From an uncultured Eubacteriales bacterium (lineage in GTDB: Bacteria > Bacillota > Clostridia > Oscillospirales > Acutalibacteraceae), in contig ONAL01000007.1 in assembly GCA_900315785.1 (NCBI GenBank), positions 1 through 50,729 on the forward strand: DNA of 50,729 nt, given 5' to 3'. Made by a program: the position numbers and the translations under genes. How positions within the stretch are numbered: position 1 is the stretch's first letter; every line of letters begins with the position of its first letter. The notes under the pieces were generated by a model. The model saw nothing but the letters and a program-made list of their open reading frames with translations, was not told the origin of the DNA and did not search any database. Below are positions 7,425-14,371 of this stretch, one piece after another.

Positions 7425-7764
7425 ATTATGTCGCAATTTCGAAAAGCTGAGGCTCGGAGCCCTCGCGTAACGACTGACGAGGACTAAGCTGTGGAGAACA
7501 CAAAGTGTTCGGAACAGATTAGACGAGTGGGAGTTACAAGAGGAACAGCGGAGAGCAACGAGGCTAGACATTCGAGGCTATGTTTTGTTTCGCAACAAGA
7601 GCCTGTGCTTCTTGTGTGACAGCAAAGAGCCATAATAAAATTGAAATAGGAGAGAGCGATGGGAGGCTGAAAATAAAAATAAACCTCAACGGACAGTTTA
7701 AAGGACACACCGACTTATATGACGACAACGGCGGTATAAAGGAAACGGTTTATACGGCTTAAAG
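7425..7764. other. Gene-poor stretch with no identified gene
   Basis: I see no convincing gene here. The first part (about 7440-7620) is GC-richer than its surroundings and full of short purine-rich words, and lacks motifs of RNase P, tmRNA or SRP RNA. A 60-codon plus-strand frame at 7580-7762 has a plausible second half (IKINLNGQFKGHTDLYDDNG) but no ribosome-binding site, so it is at best a gene remnant. A minus-strand frame over the same bases is rich in Ser, Cys and Leu and looks spurious. Confidence 0.35.
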
Positions 7765-7808
7765 TAACGGCATACACAACTATTAAAAGTGTGTATGCCG
7801 TTAAAATT
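7765..7808. terminator. Perfect 14-bp hairpin next to the tRNA-Leu 3' end
   Basis: TAACGGCATACACA (7765-7778) and TGTGTATGCCGTTA (7790-7803) form a perfect stem with an 11-nt loop. It begins within 7 bp of the CCA end of tRNA-Leu and is likely its terminator, or the terminator of a plus-strand transcript ending in AAAATTTT. Confidence 0.7.
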
Positions 7809-7809
7809 T

Positions 7810-7895
7810 TGGTACGGGCGACAGGACTTGAACCTGCACAGATAAAATCCGATAGGACCTAAACCTATTGCGTCTGCCAATTTCGCCACGCCCGC
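7810..7895 (-). tRNA. tRNA-Leu (anticodon UAG)
   Basis: An 86-nt class II tRNA on the minus strand with encoded CCA. The acceptor stem is GCGGGCG/CGCCCGT (pair 1-72 is G-U), the D-arm reads GGCGAAATTGGCAGACGC, and the anticodon arm is ATAGG-TTTAGGT-CCTAT. A long variable arm and T-arm GGTTCAAGTCC follow. It is transcribed behind half of another tRNA-Leu gene from the promoter at 7981-8009. Confidence 0.93.
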
Positions 7896-7928
7896 GTATA
7901 TTATTTATTTTTTCAATGAGGAAGCGTC

Positions 7929-7967
7929 ACCTAAATCTTGCGTGTCTGCCAATTCCACCACGCCCGC
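7929..7967 (-). pseudogene. 5' half of a second tRNA-Leu gene
   Basis: On the minus strand GCGGGCGTGGTGGAATTGGC starts a leucine tRNA with intact 5' acceptor strand and D-arm, then the anticodon 5' stem and loop (CAAGA-TTTAGGT). The 3' anticodon stem should read TCTTG, but the sequence changes to GACGCTTCC and nothing tRNA-like follows until the next tRNA-Leu. The gene is therefore cut just after the anticodon loop. It differs from its neighbour at several positions, so it is the remnant of a distinct tRNA-Leu gene. Confidence 0.8.
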
Positions 7968-7980
7968 TTATTACTTTGAT

Positions 7981-8009
7981 ATTATACTAAAAAGTTCAAT
8001 TAATGTCAA
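7981..8009 (-). promoter_or_regulatory. Consensus sigma-A promoter of the tRNA-Leu unit
   Basis: Minus strand TTGACA (8009-8004), 17-nt spacer, TATAAT (7986-7981). Both hexamers are perfect. The first thing transcribed is the half tRNA gene. Confidence 0.88.
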
Positions 8010-8136
8010 CGGGATAGAATAATTCGGTTGCTATTTTCGGGATTGTTATGTTAAGATTAATTTAAGCATATTTGTTAAAAATTTATTGTTTCGAGGAAAA
8101 TTATTAGTGAAACAACAAAAAATAAGGGGTGAATGT

Positions 8137-9614
8137 ATGAAAGATCGTGCAAAAATTATTTTCGGAAATGATATCGGAAAGAAGGCTTATCGCAAGGCTG
8201 TCCGCGGAAAGAAAAAATACGCGAAAAAGTTCGGTGACGACAGCTGTGAGAACTATCCTGTCAGGGTCAAAAAGAACGATTGCCTTTATGAACCGCTCGG
8301 CGTTGAGGATATTCGCGTTGCCGACGGTGAGGGAGAGCACTCATTCGATACCGAAAAGGGTCTGATTGTCGGTAATATCCGTATGGGATTTGGTCATTAC
8401 AGGATTTCAATCGCTATGGCAAGCGCTGCTCACGCGCTTGGTTATACGCCTTATTGGATGGATTTGAATTCCTATCCCGAGACAACCTGTACAAAGGTAA
8501 TCGGAGCTCAGAATGACCTGTACTCGATGGGCTCAAGGCTTTCTCAGAAGTTTAAGCTTTTCAACAAGATTGTCTGGGAGCCGCTTAATTACGAGGGTTT
8601 CAGACAGCTTACATATAACGCGGGAGACCAGAAAAACGCCGAGCTTATGGCTTCGGTTTTCAGAAATATTCCAAAGGAGCTCCCCGTAATAGGAACACAC
8701 GTCTGGCCTGCTCAGGCGGCGCTGCATGAGGGTATGAAATACGTAGTAAACGCAATTCCCGACAACTGGCCTATGGCTCTGCATTTTGCCGAGGGTTCGG
8801 TTCATCTTGTTCAGACTCACCAGGCTTATATGGGTTACAGAATCCTCAACGGTATGGCTAAGAAAAAGGTCTTGAAGCCTATGCCTGCCGACAGCCTGAA
8901 ATACACGGGACATTATATTGACCACGAGCTTGTATCAAATATTGAAAAGGACTGTGAGCTCAGATTAAAGAGAAAAGAGAACGGCGAGCCTATGCGTTTT
9001 CTGCTGACTATCGGCGGAGCAGGCGCGCAGAGAGAGCTTTTCTCGGCGGTTATAAAGCACCTTCTGCCTTCGGTTAAGGAGAATAAGGCGGCAATATACA
9101 TCAACATCGGCGACTATAAGAAGGTATGGGACGAGCTGAAGCGCGACATTCCGTCGCTGAATATGATCAGCAAGACGCATTTCGACAAGTGGGACGACAC
9201 GAAGAGCTTTTGTTAGAAGGCTGTCGACGGTGAAGTAAGCGGCATTCATGTTTTCTGTCACGAGAATATTTTTGAGGCTGTATACTGTACAAATCTGCTT
9301 ATGCGTTCTGCCGACGTTTTGCTGACAAAGCCCAGCGAGCTCGCGTTCTATCCGATACCAAAGCTGTTTCTCAAGCGTATCGGCGGTCACAAAAGTGGGG
9401 AGCTATCCATTCCGCCGAATTCGGCGACGGAACGCTCGAATGTGCGGATGTTCCTCACACACTGCAGATGGTTGATATGTTCCTTAATGAGGACACGCTG
9501 CTCAGAGAAATGTGTGAATCTATAAAAACAAATAAATCCATCGGACTGTACGACGGCGCTTACAAGGCTGTTCAGATTGCGATGGAGCTTAAAAACAGCA
9601 ATAAGGGAGGATAA
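8137..9614 (+). pseudogene. Glycosyltransferase-like gene, broken by a stop and a frameshift
   Basis: Intact, this would be a 492-residue protein starting at ATG 8137 behind AAGGGGTGA. The N-terminal part has GNIRMGFGHYRISIAMA and the C-terminal part LLTIGGAGAQRELF. These resemble the paired nucleotide-sugar and acceptor loops of GT-B glycosyltransferases of the MurG/diglucosyldiacylglycerol-synthase kind, but I cannot name the family. An in-frame TAG at 9214-9216 interrupts the reading frame. The same frame then continues (KAVDGEVSGIHVFCHENIFE) to about 9390. There one base is missing, and a shifted frame continues as WGAIHSAEFGDGTLECADV to TAA 9612. The transporter gene starts 1 bp later, so both once formed an operon. 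Confidence 0.75.
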
Positions 9615-9615
9615 T

Positions 9616-10797
9616 ATGAAACGTTTATCAAAAAGACAAATGAGGATTTTCGCTGTCGGTCAGCTTGGATGGTCAACTCTCAGCGGTATAATCAGCGCGT
9701 GGTTTGTCACATTCTATCTGCCGACGCAGAACGACATCAACAGCGGAGCCAAACAGTACATAATCCCCGGTCTTGTTATCGGCGGTTTTCTGACTGTGCT
9801 CGGACTTATCACGGCTCTGTCGCGTGTTTTTGACGCGGTAACCGATCCGCTCATCGCGTCGCTTTCCGACAGAAGCAAAAACAAACGCGGAAGAAGAATT
9901 CCTTTTATGCAGTACGCGGCAGTTCCTCTGTCTGTTGTTACGGTTCTTCTGTTCTGCGCTCCGATGGAGCAGATCAGCTCGATAAACATTGTATGGATTT
10001 CTGTATTTATTGTTCTGTTTTATCTGTTTATGACGATGTACTGTACACCGTATAACGCGCTGATTTCCGAGTTCGGCAAAACTCAGGATGACCGTATGTA
10101 TATCTCCACAGCTATCTCGCTGACATTCTTCGCAGGTACATTACTCGCGTACACGCCTTTTGCGTTTGCTGGTATGCTCCGCGGCAGCGTAGGATTTGCG
10201 TGGAGTTATCGTATCTGCTTTATTATCCTTGCGGTAATCTCATGTATCTGTATGCTTATTCCGACCTTTTTCCTTAAGGAAAAGGATTTTGTCGATACAA
10301 AACCGTCCGAGTCAAATATGTTCAAATCTCTCGGAGCTACTTTCAAAAACGGAAACTTCCGTGCTTTTGTGTTCTCCGATATTATGTACTGGGTCGGACT
10401 TACCCTGTTCCAGACGGGTCTGCCGTTCTTTGTTAAGGTTTCAATGAAGCTTAACGAGTCATACACAATGGTATTTCTCTGCGGTATGACAGTGCTCTCG
10501 GCGGCGTTTTATCCAATCGTTCCGAAGCTTGTCAAGAAGTTCGGCAAGAAGAAGCTCGTCATCACAGGCTTCCTCGGTTTAGCGCTTGCTTATGTTATCG
10601 CTGGTTCAATCGGAGTTATCGGCACAACAGCTATTCCTGGTATTGTTTACGACGTGCTTATCTGCGTTATTGCTGCGTTCCCGATGGCGCTGCTTGTAAT
10701 TATTCCGCAGTCAATCGTTGCCGACGTCGCTGAAGCTGACGGTAATGACGTCGCCTGGAGAGGCTTTAACCTCGCCTTCCCATATGTCCGAGGATAA
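9616..10797 (+). pseudogene. GPH-type sugar:cation symporter (MFS), C-terminally truncated
   Basis: The frame from ATG 9616 (GGGAGG ribosome-binding site) encodes a glycoside-pentoside-hexuronide family permease. It has a GQLGWS start, the loop motif DAVTDPLIASLSDRSKNKRGRR after the second membrane segment, and about ten visible hydrophobic helices. Family members usually have 12 helices and 450-480 residues. Here recognisable homology stops at IPQSIVADVAEADG (about 10741) and the last 18 residues (from NDVAW) are read from the antisense of another gene, ending at TAA 10795. The last two helices are missing, so function is doubtful. Transported substrate unknown; its neighbour suggests a glycan or sugar. 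Confidence 0.8.
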
Positions 10798-11041
10798 ATC
10801 GTAGCGGAATCTAAAGTCGCGTCCGCCCTTGACGTTGTAGCTCAGGCTGAAATGTGTCTGGTTATCAGTCAGTTCGGCATTGTCGACAATCTGGTGGATT
10901 TTGCCCGAGCGGTCGGTTGTCCAGTCGGTGATGAAACTTTCCGCGCCCGCTGTGAACGCAAAGAGGGGCAGCGCGAGCATAAGCATAATCATAAAAAGAG
11001 CGACCGAGGCGGATAATCTCGCGATACGTTTTTTTTATCAT
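10711..11041 (-). pseudogene. Secreted protein gene, frameshifted at start and cut at the 3' end
   Basis: The start codon at 11041 overlaps the upstream zinc-ribbon gene's stop (ATGA), which implies translational coupling. The frame from this ATG leads into an A8 run (T8 at 11029-11036 on the plus strand) and then gives a non-signal-like product. One base fewer in the run would give KKRIARLSASVALFMIMLML followed by ALPLFAFTAGAES, a convincing signal peptide. The mature part (ITDWTTDRSGKIHQIVDNAE, later ASPGDVITVSF) looks like a secreted beta-rich domain. It is cut after about 100 residues where it meets the transporter gene, near 10735-10745. The family is not recognised. Confidence 0.55.
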
Positions 11042-12099
11042 AACGCCGCCTCCTTTCCGCCGAGCTTGACCGTTCCCGTTTTTTGCAATATGAGCATAAC
11101 CGCTCCGCCGAGCGTGATAACCGCGCCCGCTATCCACAGCCAGCTGTTGCAGTTGGGAATAAAACCCAACAGAGTTCCCAGAGCGAAGCCCGCAGCAAGT
11201 CCGCTCGGGATGCCTTTCAGAGCTTTTACCTCGCTCTTTGATTCAATTGAAGCCATAAGCTTGTTCAGAAATCCGCCGCTGAGCGCTGACCTTGCCGAAA
11301 GGAATGAGGCGGCAACTCCGCCCATAACGTCGGTGTAGCTGACCCAGCCTGCCATAAACACGAAAAGGACTATCGCAAGACCCGCGCCGAGAATATAGCT
11401 CCATACCGTGTCAGAATTGAATCCGAACGAGGTTTTGAGCGTTTCAGTCGGGTTGAGCTTTTTGCCTTTTCCGATATTGCCAATCATATATACGAGCGAT
11501 ACAAGCGCGCCCGCGTAAACGCCCTTGCCGAACAATCCGCCGAGCATCGAAAGGGGATTGCCTGTAGAGCCCGCGTTTGCGAACGTGAGAGTTGATACGA
11601 GCTGATTCATAGGGATTGCGATTTTGCAGGTTCTGAGAATGCTTATAGTCAGCCAGATTAATGAAATAGCGAGGGTGGGAATATATGCCTTCGGATTTTT
11701 GAAGAAGGTCTTGAATGATGACAACAGGTTCTTGAATCCGCCCGTAATTATGTCCGCTGTGTTCGGAATTATACTGACGGAACCGAGCGCAAACTCGCCT
11801 GGTGCGTCGGGAGCCGTGAACGATGTAGCTCCGAGAGTGTCAGCGACGCTTTTCGCACTCTGAATGAGCTGCGGCTTTGATTCTGACTGTTCGTTGTTTG
11901 ATTTTTCCAATGTCTTTCCGCAGACAGGACAGAATTTGGAGTTCGCTCTCAAAGTCGCGCCGCAGTGTACGCAGATATGCTCGTACGCAGGGGCAGAGGG
12001 GAGCTGTACTTCCTTCTGCCTTACCGTAGTTCCGCACGACGGGCAGAACTGAGAATTATCTCTCAGCTGAGCTCCGCACTTCGGACAAAAGCGTGCCAT
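11038..12099 (-). CDS. Double zinc-ribbon integral membrane protein
   Basis: The 353-residue protein begins with two zinc-ribbon modules: CPKCG...CPSCG at about residues 5-22 and CVHCG...CPVCG at about 43-60. A Ser/Glu-rich linker follows, then a membrane domain with several hydrophobic segments from about residue 145 to the end (for example SLIWLTISIL, LVSLVYMIGNIG, GAGLAIVLFVFMAGW, IPNCNSWLWIAGAVITLGGA). Substrate and partners are unknown. It sits 30 bp after a second zinc-ribbon gene on the same strand and overlaps the start of the broken secreted-protein gene, so the three were probably one envelope operon. The ribosome-binding site is an AAGGGGATA before the ATG. Confidence 0.82.
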   Translation of the reverse strand: MARFCPKCGAQLRDNSQFCPSCGTTVRQKEVQLPSAPAYEHICVHCGATLRANSKFCPVCGKTLEKSNNEQSESKPQLIQSAKSVADTLGATSFTAPDAPGEFALGSVSIIPNTADIITGGFKNLLSSFKTFFKNPKAYIPTLAISLIWLTISILRTCKIAIPMNQLVSTLTFANAGSTGNPLSMLGGLFGKGVYAGALVSLVYMIGNIGKGKKLNPTETLKTSFGFNSDTVWSYILGAGLAIVLFVFMAGWVSYTDVMGGVAASFLSARSALSGGFLNKLMASIESKSEVKALKGIPSGLAAGFALGTLLGFIPNCNSWLWIAGAVITLGGAVMLILQKTGTVKLGGKEAAL

Positions 12100-12129
12100 A
12101 TGTATCCCCTTCGTGTTTGTCAGTTCTCT

Positions 12130-12972
12130 TTATCTTACGAGATAGGCGTATGCCTTTTCACCGCTCGGATTGAGCATTTCGCCGATAGCGTAATACTTTG
12201 AACCGAGTTTGTAGAATTCGTTGATTGTAAGCGTTCCGCGAGTTTCGTTGGAAGCGTAAACCGTTCCCGCGTCAATCGAACCGTTGAGCTCATAGGTTTT
12301 GTCTGTGCTTTTGCGGTATCCTTTGCCGTCATAGTCAATTTTGAAAGGTCTGTACTCGATTGTTACGGCTCTGTCGCCGGCCATAATATCGGCTGTCGCG
12401 AGCTCCTTGACTTCTGTTGTAGGATATTCAAGGTAAACCTTCCATTCGCCGCTGACATCTTCGCTGTCGGTGAGGATATCCGCGCCGCTTGGAGCGGAAA
12501 TAAGTCCGACTGTCCATTTGAAATCAGAGGGATCGGGGTCGCCGATGGTCTCGGGCTCCGTTTCGGGTTCAGGTTCCGTTTCCGTCTCAGTTTCTGTTTC
12601 GGTTTCCGTCTTCGTTTCGGGTTCGGTAGTTGTTTCTGTCGCTTCGGTAGTTACTGTAGTTGCAGCAGTAGGCTCTGTCTTGCCTTTGTCGTTTTTGCCT
12701 GAGTCCTTGAAAAAGAAGAAGTATACGGCGAATGCTCCCGCCGCAACGACAAGGGTAATTACTACCGCTAAAATTATCGGCACCGCGCTCTTTTTCCTCG
12801 CGTTATTTACAGGCTGAATATTTTGCACAGGCTGAACGGGTTGTGTCTGCTGAACGGGCTCAACAGGCTTAGGCTGCGGAGCGTTATTACTGTTTACGGG
12901 TGTTCCGCAGTTATCGCAGAAAACGTCTCCCTCAACAATCGGATTGCCGCAATTCTTACAAAATTTTGCCAT
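12130..12972 (-). CDS. Zinc-ribbon, single-pass membrane protein with Thr/Glu repeat stalk
   Basis: The 280-residue protein has an N-terminal zinc ribbon (CKNCG...CDNCG, residues 5-22), a Pro/Gln-rich linker, one transmembrane helix at about residues 64-88 (VPIILAVVITLVVAAGAFAV) and a low-complexity stalk with tandem Thr-Glu dipeptides (about 108-143). A C-terminal domain of about 130 residues follows (TVGLISAPSGADILTDSEDV onward). The likely topology is ribbon inside and domain outside. I do not recognise the outer domain. A GGAGGTACAAAT ribosome-binding site precedes the ATG. The stalk-coding DNA is a GAA/ACC-like simple repeat that may vary in length between strains. Confidence 0.82.
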   Translation of the reverse strand: MAKFCKNCGNPIVEGDVFCDNCGTPVNSNNAPQPKPVEPVQQTQPVQPVQNIQPVNNARKKSAVPIILAVVITLVVAAGAFAVYFFFFKDSGKNDKGKTEPTAATTVTTEATETTTEPETKTETETETETETEPEPETEPETIGDPDPSDFKWTVGLISAPSGADILTDSEDVSGEWKVYLEYPTTEVKELATADIMAGDRAVTIEYRPFKIDYDGKGYRKSTDKTYELNGSIDAGTVYASNETRGTLTINEFYKLGSKYYAIGEMLNPSGEKAYAYLVR

Positions 12973-13092
12973 ATTTGTACCTCCGAATAATCAATAGTAT
13001 ACGGTATAAAAATGATATCATATATGTACAAAAAATACAATGTAACAACCGATTATTATGTGACAATTATTGAAATAATGAGAAAAAGGCTG

Positions 13093-13122
13093 TTCAATTT
13101 ACCTTCAAATCCTATATATAAT
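13093..13122 (+). promoter_or_regulatory. Possible sigma-A promoter for the small membrane gene
   Basis: TTCAAT (13093-13098), 18-nt spacer and TATAAT (13117-13122). The -35 box is weak. An interrupted inverted repeat (AATCACCG ... CGGTGATT, 13150-13186) lies between it and the start codon. Confidence 0.42.
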
Positions 13123-13187
13123 AATGTATAACGAAACTAAAGCGGAATAAATCACCGTTTTGCGGCAATACTCAAAGCGGTGATTGT

Positions 13188-13604
13188 TTGCGTTATATTA
13201 ATGGAATAAAGAAGAACGGCGCTCTGATGATGTTCGGCGGAGCCGCTTACGGAATAATTGAAATCCTCTGGAGAGGCAAAACACACTGGTCAATGGTGAT
13301 TACGGGCGGATTTTGCTTCACCGTTCTGAACGGAATCTACAAGCGTTTTACAAAGCTTTTTCTTGTCGGCAAGTGTCTTATCGGAAGCGCTGTCATAACC
13401 GCGTGTGAGTATGTCTGCGGAATGATTGTGAACGTGAAGCTCGGGCTCAACGTCTGGGACTATTCACACAACAAGTTCAACATAAAGGGGCAGATTTGTC
13501 CGTTCTACAGCGTAATGTGGATGCTCCTCTGTCTGCCGATTTGTTTTATCAGCAAAATTCTGAACCGAAAGAAGCTCCCCGAGAAAACCTCAGAACAAAT
13601 ATGA
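13188..13604 (+). CDS. Small membrane protein, putative ABC-transporter permease (CmpB-like, PF06541-type)
   Basis: The 138-residue protein has about four hydrophobic helices and the pattern GGAAYGIIEILWRGKTHWSM near the N-terminus, then GSAVITACEYVCGMI and WDYSHNKFNIKGQICPFYSVMWMLL. This matches the clostridial membrane family annotated as putative ABC-transporter permease, whose real role is unknown. The start at TTG 13188 is uncertain: GGTGAT precedes it closely, and an ATG pair lies 13-14 codons later. It stands alone between the divergent zinc-ribbon operon and the next promoter. Confidence 0.7.
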   Translation: MRYINGIKKNGALMMFGGAAYGIIEILWRGKTHWSMVITGGFCFTVLNGIYKRFTKLFLVGKCLIGSAVITACEYVCGMIVNVKLGLNVWDYSHNKFNIKGQICPFYSVMWMLLCLPICFISKILNRKKLPEKTSEQI

Positions 13605-13721
13605 TAACGTTTGTATAAAAAAATATACACTTTTTTTCGAGGAAGAATTATCGATTAAAATTTAGTTACATTATACAATATTCTTGATACACTTTTGTAT
13701 ATAAAAACAATAAACTGTTAC

Positions 13722-13750
13722 TTGCAAAACACAATATGTTGTGCTACAAT
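13722..13750 (+). promoter_or_regulatory. Sigma-A promoter with NrdR-box-like palindrome in the spacer
   Basis: TTGCAA (13722-13727), 17-nt spacer and TACAAT (13745-13750), with TG one base upstream of the -10. The spacer carries ACACAATATGTTGTGC (13729-13744), matching 14 of 16 positions of the NrdR-box consensus as I remember it (acaCwAtATaTwGtgt). NrdR represses ribonucleotide reductase genes when dATP is high. NrdR sites usually come as pairs; I found no good second copy. Confidence 0.62.
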
Positions 13751-13784
13751 AATATTGCTCCACGAAATAAAGGGGTACAGGTAT

Positions 13785-13835
13785 ATGAAAACAAACGATT
13801 ATAATTCTGATTTAGAAATTTTGAAAGGAAGGTAA
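13785..13835 (+). CDS. Possible 16-residue leader peptide
   Basis: An ATG at 13785 behind AAAGGGGTACAGG opens a 16-codon frame (MKTNDYNSDLEILKGR) ending at TAA 13833, 3 bp before the next start. The next gene's ribosome-binding site lies inside its last codons. It may be a translated leader that couples to the downstream gene, or chance. Confidence 0.33.
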   Translation: MKTNDYNSDLEILKGR

Positions 13836-13838
13836 ACT

Positions 13839-14135
13839 ATGGAAATCAAGGTTATCGGCGGTACATTATCAAAGAAGGAAATCGACACTTACGTTACACA
13901 GATTAAGGAAGCTAACCCCGACAAGGAGTTCAAGAGCTTCGAGTTCACTGTAGACGGTGAGTATGTTGATGTTAACTACACATACGATATGGTTCCTTTC
14001 GAGAGAATCCGTCGTATCACAGGCTACCTCGTAGGTACTCTTGACCGTTTCAACAACGCAAAGAGAGCTGAGGTTGAGGACAGAGTAAAGCACGGACTTT
14101 CCGAGTGCTCCTGCTCTCTTGAAGACATCGCTTGA
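13839..14135 (+). CDS. Small protein resembling the NrdD C-terminal region
   Basis: The 98-residue protein has the stretch FERIRRITGYLVGTLDRFNN followed by AKRAEVEDRVKHG. This is shared by short clostridial proteins annotated as anaerobic ribonucleoside-triphosphate reductase and resembles the last part of class III NrdD. It has no catalytic domain and no glycyl-radical motif; the C-terminus has only CSC. It cannot be a reductase by itself; an accessory or regulatory role is possible but unproven. The NrdR-like box in its promoter independently links it to ribonucleotide reduction. GAAAGGAAGG precedes the ATG and a strong terminator follows, so it is a one-gene unit, perhaps with a leader peptide. 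Confidence 0.7.
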   Translation: MEIKVIGGTLSKKEIDTYVTQIKEANPDKEFKSFEFTVDGEYVDVNYTYDMVPFERIRRITGYLVGTLDRFNNAKRAEVEDRVKHGLSECSCSLEDIA

Positions 14136-14147
14136 AATGAATAATTG

Positions 14148-14176
14148 AGCTGTCGCGAAAGCGGCAGCTTTTTTCT
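14148..14176 (+). terminator. Rho-independent terminator
   Basis: AGCTGTCGC / GCGGCAGCT stem (one G-U pair) with a GAAA tetraloop, followed by TTTTTTC. Confidence 0.88.
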
Positions 14177-14371
14177 TTATAAGGAAACTTTTCTATCCCG
14201 CAGTTGATGAACGATCAGGAAGATGAAAGTTTCAAAAAAGCATACGAGAGTACCCACCTGCACTTTTTGTTACTTTTATATATTACATTTTTGTTATACT
14301 AGCTGATTTTTGTAGATTTGTGTCGAAAAGTGTGCTATAGTAATATCAGTATTTGTTTTGGAGGGTACAAA

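Noticed and set aside
7323..7571. 82-codon Ser/Cys/Leu-rich frame on the minus strand
   Set aside because: Composition is unlike a real protein, it runs through a terminator hairpin and has no ribosome-binding site.
7440..7620. RNase P RNA, tmRNA or SRP RNA
   Set aside because: None of their conserved core motifs are present.
10865..11137. 90-codon minus-strand frame overlapping the zinc-ribbon gene end
   Set aside because: It is the frame read from the coupled start codon before correcting for the A8 run; its product lacks a signal peptide or fold-like pattern.
12540..12650. Possible CRISPR-like or minisatellite array
   Set aside because: The repetition is a simple coding repeat for Thr-Glu dipeptides; no spacer-repeat structure is present anywhere in the window.
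12470..12817. Val/Ser-repeat protein frame on the plus strand
   Set aside because: It is the antisense of the Thr-Glu stalk and membrane helix of the zinc-ribbon gene.
13150..13186. AATCACCG/CGGTGATT hairpin as a riboswitch
   Set aside because: Only 8-bp arms and no conserved core of any riboswitch class I know.
13689..13704. Second NrdR box upstream of the first
   Set aside because: ACACTTTTGTATAT matches only the first half of the consensus and is at the wrong spacing.
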